Shown here: positions 13,150 to 22,549 of the stretch, piece by piece
Layout of the letters: the number at the start of each line of letters is the position of its first letter
Numbering within the stretch: the stretch's first letter is position 1
Source of the DNA: Bacteroidia bacterium
GTDB lineage: Bacteria > Bacteroidota > Bacteroidia > NS11-12g > UBA9320
NCBI GenBank assembly: GCA_016779945.1
Contig: JADHMR010000010.1
Coordinates: 1-35,426, forward strand
Length of the DNA: 35,426 nucleotides
Reading direction: 5' to 3'
The notes under the pieces: generated by a model
Seen by the model: only the letters and a program-made list of their open reading frames with translations
Database searches by the model: none
What the model was told of the DNA's origin: nothing
Translations under genes and position numbers: made by a program

Positions 13150-14052
13150 TTAGTTTAGGTCTAAATAGGGTAATAATCGATGAATGGATTTATTCCTAAA
13201 GATATGCAACGACTTCAACGTAGATAATTTAGTATAATGACCATGTTGTTCTCTGTAGTTTATTATGGCTTTAGCTTCGTTGTATGAGAGATAAGGATGA
13301 CTAGAAAGTCCTTCAATATCCATCGTATTTAGTTTGATTTTTTTAATTTTCGTTGTATCTAGTATTAAATGTGGCAATATAATTTCTATAGTTTCTGTTG
13401 GTAAACCATATACCTCATTTAACTGATCTAAAGAGTAAAAACCACCTAATTTTGATCGAAAAGCGACTATTCTTTTTGCAAAGACAGGACCAATTCCTCT
13501 AAGATTTTCCAAACTATCTGCTGAGCAAGTGTTGATTGGAATGACCAAATTCTTTGGTTTTGATTTTAAGACACGGTTATTATAATTTTTAGTCAAGGTA
13601 TCTGGCAATGCAACAAATGGCCTTATTTTATCATACTCAGATTCAGATAGACTGTATAAACGAACCAAATCCTTTTTTACCCTAAAGATTCCACCTTTAT
13701 TTCTATAATTCAAGATATTCTTTACTATCCGACTTGATAATCCTTTCTGAATTAATTGTTCTTTAGTATCTGTATTTGGATTGAATAACTCAATAACGCG
13801 TAGTTTATTGGTAGTGTAATTCTGAAAATTTTTATTCTGACTTGTATCCTTTAACAGTTTTTCATTTTTAGCAATGAAATCATTGAGTACTTGAGAATCC
13901 TCTGTGATGGCATTTTTTTGAAAGTAGTTATGAATGTAGAATTGATAGGCACATACCAACGAAACGACAAAAATTAATGTAAAAAAACCGAGTCTTTCAA
14001 AATTTGAAACCTCTAGATATTTTTTTAATTGATCAAAAAAATTTCGTATCAA
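13150..14052 (-). CDS. Helix-hairpin-helix (ComEA-like) DNA-binding protein with N-terminal TM segment
   Basis: Multiple HhH-like repeats (IPINTCSADSLENLRGIGPVFAKRIVAFRSKLGGFYSLDQLNEVYGLP). Confidence 0.85.
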   Translation of the reverse strand: MIRNFFDQLKKYLEVSNFERLGFFTLIFVVSLVCAYQFYIHNYFQKNAITEDSQVLNDFIAKNEKLLKDTSQNKNFQNYTTNKLRVIELFNPNTDTKEQLIQKGLSSRIVKNILNYRNKGGIFRVKKDLVRLYSLSESEYDKIRPFVALPDTLTKNYNNRVLKSKPKNLVIPINTCSADSLENLRGIGPVFAKRIVAFRSKLGGFYSLDQLNEVYGLPTETIEIILPHLILDTTKIKKIKLNTMDIEGLSSHPYLSYNEAKAIINYREQHGHYTKLSTLKSLHIFRNKSIHRLLPYLDLN

Positions 14053-15293
14053 TCAAAGGCTGCTAGAGTTTCTGCTTTGTACTCTCCTTGCAGTAATTTA
14101 CCTTTAATATCTTGGAAAGCTTTTATAGTCTCGTCAACGTCCTCTAGGGTGTGAGCTGCAGTAGGTATTAACCTTAACATAATAATATCTTTAGGAACTA
14201 CTGGATATACCACAATCGAACAAAATATATTGTAATTTTCTCTCAAATCATGCGTAAGATGGGTTGCTTCAGCAACATTACCTTTGAGTATCACTGGAGT
14301 CACACAAGATGTAGTCGTACCAATATTGAATCCTTCTGCTTTGAGTCCTCCTTGTAGAGCGTTCACAATTTTCCATAAATTTGCTTTGTGCTCAGGTTGT
14401 GTTCTCAGCATTTCAAGGCGTTTGAGTGCTCCTTGGACGAAAGTCATCGGTAGAGATTTTGCAAAAATCTGAGAGCGCATACTATACCTCAAATAATTTA
14501 TGATAACAGTGTCTCCGGCAATAAATGCACCAATACTTGCCATTGATTTAGCAAATGTAGAGAAGTAAACATCAATTTCAGCTTGAACGCCTTGCTCTAC
14601 CCCTGCACCTTCGCCATTAGGCCCTAAAGTTCCAAAACCATGTGCATCGTCCACCAATAGCCTGAATTCAAACTTAGATTTTAACTCAACTACCTCACGT
14701 AGTTTACCTTGATTACCACTCATTCCAAAAACGCCTTCGGTGATTACTAAAATAGCTCCCCCTTGTTCTTCTGCAATTTTTGTAGCTCTAATTAGCTGCT
14801 TTTCTAAGTTTTCAATATCGTTATGGGCAAATACAAATCGTTTACCTTGGTGAAGTCTAACTCCATCAATTATACAAGCGTGTGATTCAGCGTCATACAC
14901 TATAACATCTCTTCGATCTACGAGTGCATCAATAGCAGATAAAATACCTTGATATCCAAAATTTAATAAAATAGCATCTTCTTTTTGCTGAAATTCTGCA
15001 AGTTGTCGTTCTAACTCCTCATGATAATCAGTGTTTCCCGACATCATACGAGCACCCATTGGGTATGCATTTCCGTATGCTGCTGCTGCATCCGCATCTA
15101 CTTTTCTTACCTCAGGGTGATTTCCTAATCCTAAGTAATTATTTAAGCTCCAATTCAATACTTCTTTTCCTCTAAACATCATTCGAGGAGCAAGTTCACC
15201 CTCCAATTTTGGAAAAGTGTAGTAGTGGTGAGCTGCTTCGGCAAATTGGCCTAAAGGGCTGGTTTTGTTAGCTAATTTCTCAAATAAATCCAT
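14049..15293 (-). CDS. PLP-dependent alpha-oxoamine synthase family (AONS/KBL/SPT-like) aminotransferase
   Basis: 414 aa with LLVDDAHGFGTLGPNGEGAGVEQG and the PLP-lysine region YFSTFAKSMASIGAFIAGD. Confidence 0.9.
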   Translation of the reverse strand: MDLFEKLANKTSPLGQFAEAAHHYYTFPKLEGELAPRMMFRGKEVLNWSLNNYLGLGNHPEVRKVDADAAAAYGNAYPMGARMMSGNTDYHEELERQLAEFQQKEDAILLNFGYQGILSAIDALVDRRDVIVYDAESHACIIDGVRLHQGKRFVFAHNDIENLEKQLIRATKIAEEQGGAILVITEGVFGMSGNQGKLREVVELKSKFEFRLLVDDAHGFGTLGPNGEGAGVEQGVQAEIDVYFSTFAKSMASIGAFIAGDTVIINYLRYSMRSQIFAKSLPMTFVQGALKRLEMLRTQPEHKANLWKIVNALQGGLKAEGFNIGTTTSCVTPVILKGNVAEATHLTHDLRENYNIFCSIVVYPVVPKDIIMLRLIPTAAHTLEDVDETIKAFQDIKGKLLQGEYKAETLAAFD

Positions 15294-15463
15294 GAAATGT
15301 ATTCGTTATTTGTGGCTGCAAAGATAATAAGTTTATATTTCTAATAAGCATACAACATTCACCTTATGAGTATTGTTTTTAACACATTAAAAACACCGTG
15401 TAAACATAAAATAAACACTAATCGTTTATTTGCGAGCGTTTTATTACTAAAATATCGTTAAAT

Positions 15464-16276
15464 TTGCAAGCATTTTTGTTGAAAAGCATATTATACATAT
15501 CAGCCATTTTATTGGTTTCGTCCTGCTCAAATTACCAAAAAATTGTTAAGGATGGTACACCTCAAGAGAAGCTAGATGCTGCCCGAAAATATTACAAAGA
15601 AAAAGACTATTTGAGGGCTCAACCGCTTTTGGAGGAACTGTTGGGATTATATTATGGCCGAGCTGAACGCGAGGAAATATATTATCTATTTGCTTACTCA
15701 TACTTTGGGAATAACGACTTTTTATTAGCTGGTTATCACTTTAATAATTTTGCAGAAACTTATACACTGAGCGATAAAAAAGAAGAAGCAGAATACATGA
15801 CTGCAGTATGTAAATTCAAAAAAGCAATGCCTCAGGAGCTGGACAAGACTCCAACTGAAGATGCAATTAAAGATTTACAAACGTTTATCAATGAATATCC
15901 AAATAGCTCATATGTTGCTGATTGCAACGATAAAATTGATCTTTTAAGAGAGCGAATTCTCATGAAAGTATATTTAAATGCAAAACTTTATTACGATTTA
16001 GGATATTATAAGAGTGCTATGGTTGCATGCCAAAATGCCATCGATGATTATCCCGATATAAATAATCGAACTGAATTGTCCTTTTTAGTAGCTGATGCTG
16101 CATATTTGTATGCCAAAAATAGTTTACAGAAAAAACAGCAAGAACGCTATCAAGAAGCACTAAAAAAATTAGAAGAATTTGAAAAAGAGTTTGGTAATTC
16201 AAATGATTTCTCGAATTCAATCGAAAAAATAAGAAAAAAGACACTGGCTGAATTAGCCCAAATTAACACAGAATAA
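15464..16276 (+). CDS. bamD: Outer membrane protein assembly factor BamD
   Basis: Lipobox (ILLVSSCSNY), TPR-like repeats, DGTPQEKLDAARKYYKEKDYLRAQPLLEELL. TTG start, alternative at 15479. Confidence 0.92.
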   Translation: MQAFLLKSILYISAILLVSSCSNYQKIVKDGTPQEKLDAARKYYKEKDYLRAQPLLEELLGLYYGRAEREEIYYLFAYSYFGNNDFLLAGYHFNNFAETYTLSDKKEEAEYMTAVCKFKKAMPQELDKTPTEDAIKDLQTFINEYPNSSYVADCNDKIDLLRERILMKVYLNAKLYYDLGYYKSAMVACQNAIDDYPDINNRTELSFLVADAAYLYAKNSLQKKQQERYQEALKKLEEFEKEFGNSNDFSNSIEKIRKKTLAELAQINTE

Positions 16277-16283
16277 AACTATC

Positions 16284-16613
16284 ATGACAAATAACGATAT
16301 CGAAATCCCAAATTCAACAATCACTCGTGACACTCGAGAAATTAGTATTCCAACTGACAACTTGTATGAGTCTGTTGCTGTAATATCGAAAAGAGCCAAC
16401 CAAATCTCTTCGTCACTAAAGGAGGAATTAGTTGCAAAATTGGATGAATTTGCATCTGACCACGATAACCTTGAAGAAATCTTTGAGAATCGAGAGCAAA
16501 TTGAAATTTCAAAATATTACGAGGGACTTCCTAAGCCTACCATCGTAGCTATAGAAGAGTTTTTAAGTAACAAAGTCTATTTCAGAAATCCTGCAAAAGA
16601 AGAATCTAAATAA
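16284..16613 (+). CDS. rpoZ: RNA polymerase omega-subunit-like protein
   Basis: 109 aa between bamD and coaBC, an arrangement seen in Bacteroidota. Sequence SVAVISKRANQISSSLKEELVAKLDEF is omega-like. Confidence 0.7.
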   Translation: MTNNDIEIPNSTITRDTREISIPTDNLYESVAVISKRANQISSSLKEELVAKLDEFASDHDNLEEIFENREQIEISKYYEGLPKPTIVAIEEFLSNKVYFRNPAKEESK

Positions 16614-17799
16614 AAAGATACTTCTAGGTATTACTGGAGGTATCGCAGCTTACAAAGCAGCTACACTCATCCGTCTACTTATTAAGAGTGGTGCAGAAGT
16701 AAAAGTAGTTTGTACCCCGAATGCCCTTGATTTCATTACTCCTCTTACGCTTTCTACCTTATCTAAGCAAGCTGTACACAGTCATTTTTTTGTTAAAGAA
16801 ACTGGGGAGTGGATAAACCATGTAGAACTCGGTAAATGGGCCGACGCAATGATTATTGCACCTGCAACATCCAATACTATTTCTAAAATGGCAACAGGTA
16901 GATGCGATAACTTACTTATAGCCACATATTTATCTGCAAATTGTCCGATATTTTTTGCTCCAGCTATGGATTTAGATATGTACAAACACCCTTCTACTTC
17001 TAACAATATTTCTAAACTTATTGAATTTGGTCATATTGAGCTACCAGCCTCTGCAGGTGAATTAGCAAGTGGACTTGTAGGTATGGGTAGAATGTGTGAA
17101 CCTGAGGATATCTTTGAATTGGTTTCCAACCACTTTGAAGTTTCAAATGCATTGACTGGAAAAACAATATTAGTAAATGCCGGACCAACGCATGAAAAAA
17201 TTGATCCCGTTCGATTTATAGGAAACCACAGTACAGGCAAAATGGGAAAGGCTATAGCTAACACTCTTGCGGATCGTGGAGCAAATGTTGAGCTTGTTCT
17301 TGGTCCAGTTGACACCCATGGATTATCTCCAAAAATCAATGTAACAAAAATCACATCTGCTCAGGAAATGTACGAAGCATGTCAAACTATTTTTAAAAAT
17401 TGTGATGCGGGTATTCTAGCAGCTGCAGTTGCAGATTTCACTCCCACAAACTACTCCAATAAAAAAATAAAAAAAGGACAAAACGACAACCTTCAACTAT
17501 CAATGACTCGTACCCCAGATGTTCTAGCATCGCTTGGAAAGTCAAAAAAAGAACATCAAGTTTTAGCTGGATTTGCCTTGGAAACGCATGATGAAATAAA
17601 TCATGCTCAAAAAAAATTAGATAAGAAAAATCTAGACTTCATCGTACTTAATTCCATGAACGATGTGGGTGCAGGTTTTGCAAAAGATACAAATAAGATT
17701 ACCATAATAGAAAAAAATGGTAAAAAACATACATTTGATACTAAATCTAAAAAAGAGGTTTCTGTAGATATAGTAAATCTACTTCAAAATTATTTATGA
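16591..17799 (+). CDS. coaBC: Bifunctional phosphopantothenoylcysteine decarboxylase / phosphopantothenate-cysteine ligase, start codon uncertain and non-canonical
   Basis: The conserved N-terminus KKILLGITGGIAAYKAATLIRLLIKSGAEV lies in frame upstream of the ORF-track start (16849). There is no ATG/GTG/TTG between the in-frame stop at 16564-16566 and 16849. Confidence 0.88.
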   Translation: MQKKNLNKKILLGITGGIAAYKAATLIRLLIKSGAEVKVVCTPNALDFITPLTLSTLSKQAVHSHFFVKETGEWINHVELGKWADAMIIAPATSNTISKMATGRCDNLLIATYLSANCPIFFAPAMDLDMYKHPSTSNNISKLIEFGHIELPASAGELASGLVGMGRMCEPEDIFELVSNHFEVSNALTGKTILVNAGPTHEKIDPVRFIGNHSTGKMGKAIANTLADRGANVELVLGPVDTHGLSPKINVTKITSAQEMYEACQTIFKNCDAGILAAAVADFTPTNYSNKKIKKGQNDNLQLSMTRTPDVLASLGKSKKEHQVLAGFALETHDEINHAQKKLDKKNLDFIVLNSMNDVGAGFAKDTNKITIIEKNGKKHTFDTKSKKEVSVDIVNLLQNYL

Positions 17800-18683
17800 G
17801 ATATCTAATTTTATTTTTTACCCTAATGATCAATGTTCTAATGTATGGACAAGATTTACAGTGTAACATTCAAATACGAACTGATCGAATTCAGGCTACC
17901 AACAAAGAAATTTTCGTTGATTTACAAAATTCCATTAACCAGTTCATGAACCAAAGAAACTGGATAAGCAACAAGGTTCAACCTCAAGAAAAAATCAACT
18001 GTAACTTTGTTATTAACATTACTGAATTTAATATCGATAAATTCAAAGCAGAGGTAAACATCACGAGTACTCGACCTGTATATGGCACCACTTATAACAC
18101 CACGTTATTCAGCCATTTTGACCAAGATTGGCTTTTTCAATATGCTCAATTTCAAAGTTTAGATTACCAAGAAAATGCCAATGTCATGGCACTTACTACA
18201 TTATTGGCGTTCTATGCGAATATTATCATCGGTGTTGATTTTGACACATATGCACTGGAAGGAGGACAAACATATTTTAATAAAGCTCTTCAAATTCGCA
18301 ACTTATCTCAAAATGTACCTGGTTGGAACCCGAGTGATGGAAGAGGTAATCGGAATAAATACTACATTATCGATCAATTATTAGATGATCGTTTTAGACC
18401 ATTTAGAGCTGGATTTTACCAATACCACATGAATGGTTTGGATAAGTTTAAAGACGATAACGATGATGCCCGCAAGGAAATCTACCAATCATTAGAAAAG
18501 ATTCGATCTATTCAAGAACGCATTCCTAATTCAGTTACCTTCAAAATCTTCTTTAATGCTAAACGAGAGGAGCTTATCAATATTTTTTTGAAAGCAGACC
18601 CTGGTTTAAAAAACAGAGCCATTGACCTCTTGGGTAAATTAGATCCATCCAACGCGATCAATTACGATAAAATAAAAGGCTAA
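17796..18683 (+). CDS. DUF4835-type protein
   Basis: 295 aa with signal peptide, directly after coaBC. QDLQCNIQIRTDRIQATNKEIFVDLQNSINQFMNQRNW resembles the Bacteroidota DUF4835 family. Confidence 0.8.
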   Translation: MRYLILFFTLMINVLMYGQDLQCNIQIRTDRIQATNKEIFVDLQNSINQFMNQRNWISNKVQPQEKINCNFVINITEFNIDKFKAEVNITSTRPVYGTTYNTTLFSHFDQDWLFQYAQFQSLDYQENANVMALTTLLAFYANIIIGVDFDTYALEGGQTYFNKALQIRNLSQNVPGWNPSDGRGNRNKYYIIDQLLDDRFRPFRAGFYQYHMNGLDKFKDDNDDARKEIYQSLEKIRSIQERIPNSVTFKIFFNAKREELINIFLKADPGLKNRAIDLLGKLDPSNAINYDKIKG

Positions 18684-18687
18684 AAGT

Positions 18688-19542
18688 TCAGGAGTTGAAC
18701 TCCATTGTAAAGCTTTTTGTAACCTCGTCATTACGTTCCAATGTAAGTATTCCTTTTTTCTGAAGAATATCCTTATTGTGGGATACATAGTCAGCCATAC
18801 CTTGCCATGGCTCTATACACACAAAAGGTGCTCCTGGTTTTGACCAGATTCCCAAATGGGGAAAATCAGTGATAGTTAACTTGACTTCATGTGTTGATGA
18901 TTTATGAGCGAGCTTAACCCAATTTGATTTTAAATCTTGAAAAATCAAGGCATCCTGATTAAATATATTTTTGTCTAATGGAATTTTATTTCCTTGTATT
19001 ACATCAATTAAGGTTTCTTTGATATATGGGCCTTCTAATGTATTTGCTTTTATGTCCTCTTCACATTCAAATTGAATATCATAGTCATCAATTGAGTGAA
19101 TATTGAAAGCAGGATGACCACCAAAAGAAAATGGCATTACCTTAGTATCATTATTAATTACCCTAAATTTTTGCTCTAACGAATTTTTATTTAATGTGTA
19201 GGTAATTAAAAGTGTAAAATTAAAGGGAAAACTTAAAAGGGTGTCTTGATTTTGTTGAAGAACAAAGCAAATTGAATGCTCACTTTGGTGCAACACCTCA
19301 AAATCCAAATTGCGAGCAAAACCATGGTGACTTAAACCATATCTTTTACTTTGATAGGTATATTCATGATCCAATAAACTTCCTACAATTGGGAACAAAT
19401 TGGGAGCATGGCGTTCCCAAATAGGTCCTGCCTGCCAAATAAATTCAGTTTGTGACTTATTCTTTACAGAGCAAAGTTCGGCACCTTTCCGCTTGATATG
19501 AACATCAATAAAATCGTTGTGAATTGAATATATATCCAACAT
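18688..19542 (-). CDS. Aldose 1-epimerase family protein
   Basis: 284 aa, FGGHPAFNIH, GIWSKPGAPFVCIEPWQGMADYVSHNKDILQKKGILTL. Confidence 0.88.
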   Translation of the reverse strand: MLDIYSIHNDFIDVHIKRKGAELCSVKNKSQTEFIWQAGPIWERHAPNLFPIVGSLLDHEYTYQSKRYGLSHHGFARNLDFEVLHQSEHSICFVLQQNQDTLLSFPFNFTLLITYTLNKNSLEQKFRVINNDTKVMPFSFGGHPAFNIHSIDDYDIQFECEEDIKANTLEGPYIKETLIDVIQGNKIPLDKNIFNQDALIFQDLKSNWVKLAHKSSTHEVKLTITDFPHLGIWSKPGAPFVCIEPWQGMADYVSHNKDILQKKGILTLERNDEVTKSFTMEFNS

Positions 19543-19636
19543 GAGTAATGCAAATTAAAGTAAACTAAAGGGTTTTGTAATAGGTATTATTTATCTTTGC
19601 CCGAAGAAATTAACTTGTATCTAACGAAAATTATAT

Positions 19637-19710
19637 GGGGGATTAGCTCAGTTGGCTAGAGCGTTTGACTGGCAGTCAAAAGGCCACCGGTTCGAATCCG
19701 GTATTCTCCA
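19637..19710 (+). tRNA. tRNA-Ala (GGC)
   Basis: GGGGGATTAGCTCAGTTGGCTAGAGCGTTTGACTGGCAGTCAAAAGGCCACCGGTTCGAATCCGGTATTCTCCA; anticodon loop CTGGCAG gives GGC. Acceptor GGGGGAT pairs with ATTCTCC. Confidence 0.96.
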
Positions 19711-19857
19711 CTAATTTTCTTTCTTAGTGACTCAACTTTCAAAGCCTTTCATTGTCAATAAGTTACATCTTTTGAACTTGCAATAACTTTTATTTTGTTC
19801 CTAATCTCATTATAAAATGTTTCAATTATGTTTCTTTGTAGCCTATTCTTCTAACCC

Positions 19858-20697
19858 GTGTATGAATTAAATTCTAAAATTGAGATATACATTCCACAGT
19901 CTTTGAAAGGTTTGGTTGACGTTATTGGTCAGCACATATCTCATTATCCCTCTCACATGCTGGCTTTACCAAATTCCAAAGTAGAAATCATGTTTATTCT
20001 TGAAGGCAGCCAATTTGAACAATTTCATATAGATAAAAATAAAAGTAAATTTCTACCTAATGATACCAATAAGTCAGTAATGGTGTTTTCCAGCCAAACA
20101 AGACCAGTTGAAGCAGAATTTAAAAATCTGAATGTCATGACAGTAGTAATGAATCCGATAGCTGCTATAGCCATTTTAGGTATTCCAGCATGGGAAATCA
20201 AAGACTTGCATTTTGAACCCAATACTTTGCCCCATCTTAATGGCATACAAGATGCATTGAATACTCTTCCTACCTTTCAACAACGAGCAAAATATCTTGA
20301 AAAATATTTATTTCAGCAGCTTATAAAATCAAGGTATTTAAATCAGACGCAACAAAAAATTCGTGGTATGCAAATGCTACTTGGGGAAAAAAACTCCATC
20401 TTAAATGAAACTGAATTAAATTTTGATCACCTCTACTATTCCAAATCCCACTTTAATAGAGTTTGCAGAGACTGGCTTGGTGTAACATATAGAGAATACC
20501 AGCTACATAAAAAGTTTCGCAAGGCCATGTATGCCATTAATAACAAAAATCAATCCTTGACTCAAATTGCATATGACCTTAAATATTATGATCAAGCTCA
20601 TTTCACACGAACATTTAAAAAATTTGCCGGGGTAAGCCCTAGTGAATATAGGAGTTCTAATAAAGGACAAATCCCAGAATTTATTATATTAAAATGA
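19858..20697 (+). CDS. AraC family transcriptional regulator
   Basis: C-terminal HTH with FRKAMYAINNKNQSLTQIAYDLKYYDQAHFTRTFKKFAGVSPSEYR. GTG start in the ORF track. Confidence 0.92.
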   Translation: MYELNSKIEIYIPQSLKGLVDVIGQHISHYPSHMLALPNSKVEIMFILEGSQFEQFHIDKNKSKFLPNDTNKSVMVFSSQTRPVEAEFKNLNVMTVVMNPIAAIAILGIPAWEIKDLHFEPNTLPHLNGIQDALNTLPTFQQRAKYLEKYLFQQLIKSRYLNQTQQKIRGMQMLLGEKNSILNETELNFDHLYYSKSHFNRVCRDWLGVTYREYQLHKKFRKAMYAINNKNQSLTQIAYDLKYYDQAHFTRTFKKFAGVSPSEYRSSNKGQIPEFIILK

Positions 20698-20762
20698 GAG
20701 ATTGATACAATTATTAGAATCAAATAGATTTTAAGTTTGTTAAAAATTTATAAATAATAAAC

Positions 20763-21179
20763 ATGAAATCATCATTGATCTACCTCATCTGTATCTTAAT
20801 ACAATTTATCTCCGGATTCGGACTTTTAATCGGTATTTTTTTAGACCCCATAGGCCTTATGCAACCTCAATTTGAAATTGACTTGAATAGCGAACCAGTA
20901 GCTGACCTATTGATTTTTTGGACGCAAGGAATTATTGATGTCACTGCCATGCATATGATTGGAATTGGACTATTACTCCTAGTTTTACGTTCATTTCGAC
21001 TTGAAAACCATGTAAATAAGAAGGTGTTCGCTGCCTTCGCTGCCTTCCAAGGCTCTGTTTTACTAGTAGCCCTATACAATCACTTTTTCCAAGGAGGTGG
21101 GCCGCCGCCGTTCATTGGTGTTCTTTTAATGGCTCAGGCAGTTTTAACTATATATGGTTGGAAAAAGGCAATAAATTAA
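20763..21179 (+). CDS. Small integral membrane protein
   Basis: 138 aa with about four hydrophobic helices. Family not recognised. Confidence 0.7.
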   Translation: MKSSLIYLICILIQFISGFGLLIGIFLDPIGLMQPQFEIDLNSEPVADLLIFWTQGIIDVTAMHMIGIGLLLLVLRSFRLENHVNKKVFAAFAAFQGSVLLVALYNHFFQGGGPPPFIGVLLMAQAVLTIYGWKKAIN

Positions 21180-21212
21180 ATTTCATTAACTACAACTAAA
21201 GTAATCTCTTTT

Positions 21213-21348
21213 AGCAGCCAAACTTTTCAACACAAGCGACCAGCCCAGAGTCCATCAAAAAATGTTTCACCTGTGTTTTTAAAGAGTTAATAAACGACTG
21301 AAAATTAGGTAGTTGTAAAAGAATGAAGGCGACCGGTATTCTCCACTA
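21213..21348 (+). repeat. Array repeat R1
   Basis: AGCAGCCAAACTTTTCAACAC...AAAAAATGTTTCACCTGTGTTTTT...AATTAGGTAGTTGTAAAAGAATGAAGGCGACCGGTATTCTCCACTA. Confidence 0.93.
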
Positions 21349-21625
21349 AAACAGTGATCTATACAATTCAAATCTATGCATTTTGCATAAATTTTTTGCA
21401 TAATTGACAGTTTTTTGACAGTAAAAAGCTAAAATTTTTGAACCAATTTTTTTGAAAATTCTACATCCATGTTTTTAATAATTAAAAATAAGCTAATAAC
21501 TTTTATTGGTGGGACAATTTTCATTTGATTTATTGAAAATAATGTAAGTTTGTTAATCTCTATTAACAAATGCCATAGGGTAAATCACATTTCAAACGGT
21601 ATAATAGTATAAATTTAATAAAATA

Positions 21626-21982
21626 ATGAAAAATACAATTAAGTTAATTTTAGCAATGTTTGTCTTTAGTTCTGTATTTATCACCTCATGTCAAAAGGTT
21701 GATTTTAAGGAAATTATCGAAAAAGTAAGAGACGATAAAGGAGACAGAGATCGTGACGATGACAGAGATCGTGATGATGACAGAGATCGTGACGATGACA
21801 GAGATCGTGATGATGACAGAGATCGTGATGATGACAGAGATCGTGATGATGATGACAGAGATCGTGACGATGACAGAGATCGTGATGATGATGACAGAGA
21901 TCGTGACGATGACAGAGATCGTGATGATGATGACAGAGATCGTGATGATGATGAGGAAGAAGACATAGAAGGACGAAGATAA
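21626..21982 (+). CDS. Lipoprotein with Asp/Arg (DRDRDD) low-complexity tandem repeats
   Basis: Signal peptide with lipobox (SSVFITSCQK), then 11 DRDRDD(D) units. Confidence 0.75.
   Translation: MKNTIKLILAMFVFSSVFITSCQKVDFKEIIEKVRDDKGDRDRDDDRDRDDDRDRDDDRDRDDDRDRDDDRDRDDDDRDRDDDRDRDDDDRDRDDDRDRDDDDRDRDDDEEEDIEGRR
21743..21953 (+). repeat. In-frame 18/21-nt tandem repeat (GACAGAGATCGTGAYGAT, some units with an extra GAT)
   Basis: 11 units visible. The distal half alternates 18- and 21-nt units. Confidence 0.97.
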
Positions 21983-22005
21983 TTTTCATACCAATTATAA
22001 TTTTA

Positions 22006-22031
22006 GGCCAGTTTCAATAAGGAAACTGGCC
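22006..22031 (+). terminator. Perfect 10-bp hairpin downstream of the DRD lipoprotein gene
   Basis: GGCCAGTTTC-AATAAG-GAAACTGGCC. The following T-tract is weak. Confidence 0.6.
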
Positions 22032-22054
22032 TATTACTTGTTTTAAACTAAAGG

Positions 22055-22549
22055 TTGAGAATCACCAAACGAATATTTGTTGAGTTATACAATGAATATT
22101 TTGACGATATCCGTCGATATATATACTACCGAAGTGGAGATGAACAACTAGCTGCCGATATAGCCCAAGATACTTTTGTCAAATTGTATCAAAACAAAAA
22201 ACTAAAAAAAGAGCACATAAAAAGTCTATTGTATAAGATAGCAAATCAATCTTTTTTAGATTACTTGAGAAGAAAGAAAGCCTCTACTGACTATTTAGAG
22301 CACATTAGACTATCTTTCAAAAGCAGTCATGATATAAGTAATTTAAATCTAAATGAATTAAAAATAGCCTATGAAAAAGCTCTCTCTACTATGCCTGAAA
22401 AAGACAGAATAGTGTTTCTTATGAGTAGAATGGAAGACAAAAAATACAGGGAAATAGCTGAAAGTTTTGATGTTAGCATAAAAACTGTCGAAAAACGCAT
22501 GAGCAGTGCATTGAAGTATCTTAAAAAAGAATTGAAAGAATTTGAATAA
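22055..22549 (+). CDS. Sigma-70 family (ECF-type) RNA polymerase sigma factor
   Basis: 164 aa, ELYNEYFDDIRRYIYYRSGDEQLAADIAQDTFVKLY (region 2) and KKYREIAESFDVSIKTVEKRMSSALKYLKKEL (region 4). TTG start. Confidence 0.93.
   Translation: MRITKRIFVELYNEYFDDIRRYIYYRSGDEQLAADIAQDTFVKLYQNKKLKKEHIKSLLYKIANQSFLDYLRRKKASTDYLEHIRLSFKSSHDISNLNLNELKIAYEKALSTMPEKDRIVFLMSRMEDKKYREIAESFDVSIKTVEKRMSSALKYLKKELKEFE

Noticed and set aside
19714-19857. Possible decayed repeat immediately after tRNA-Ala (ACTCAACTTTC..., AAAATGTTTCAATTATG)
   Set aside because: Similarity is short and scattered, not distinguishable from AT-rich background.
21323-21349. Mini-ORF ATG AAG GCG ACC GGT ATT CTC CAC TAA (MKATGILH*) present at the end of several repeats
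   Set aside because: The stop comes from the tRNA-derived CACTAA and is lost in R4, R6 and R7. More likely a coincidence of the conserved att-like sequence.
21691-21989. ORFs antisense to the DRD repeat (Ser/Leu-rich and His-rich reading frames) and the second plus-frame ORF
   Set aside because: Artefacts of translating a codon-periodic minisatellite in other frames.
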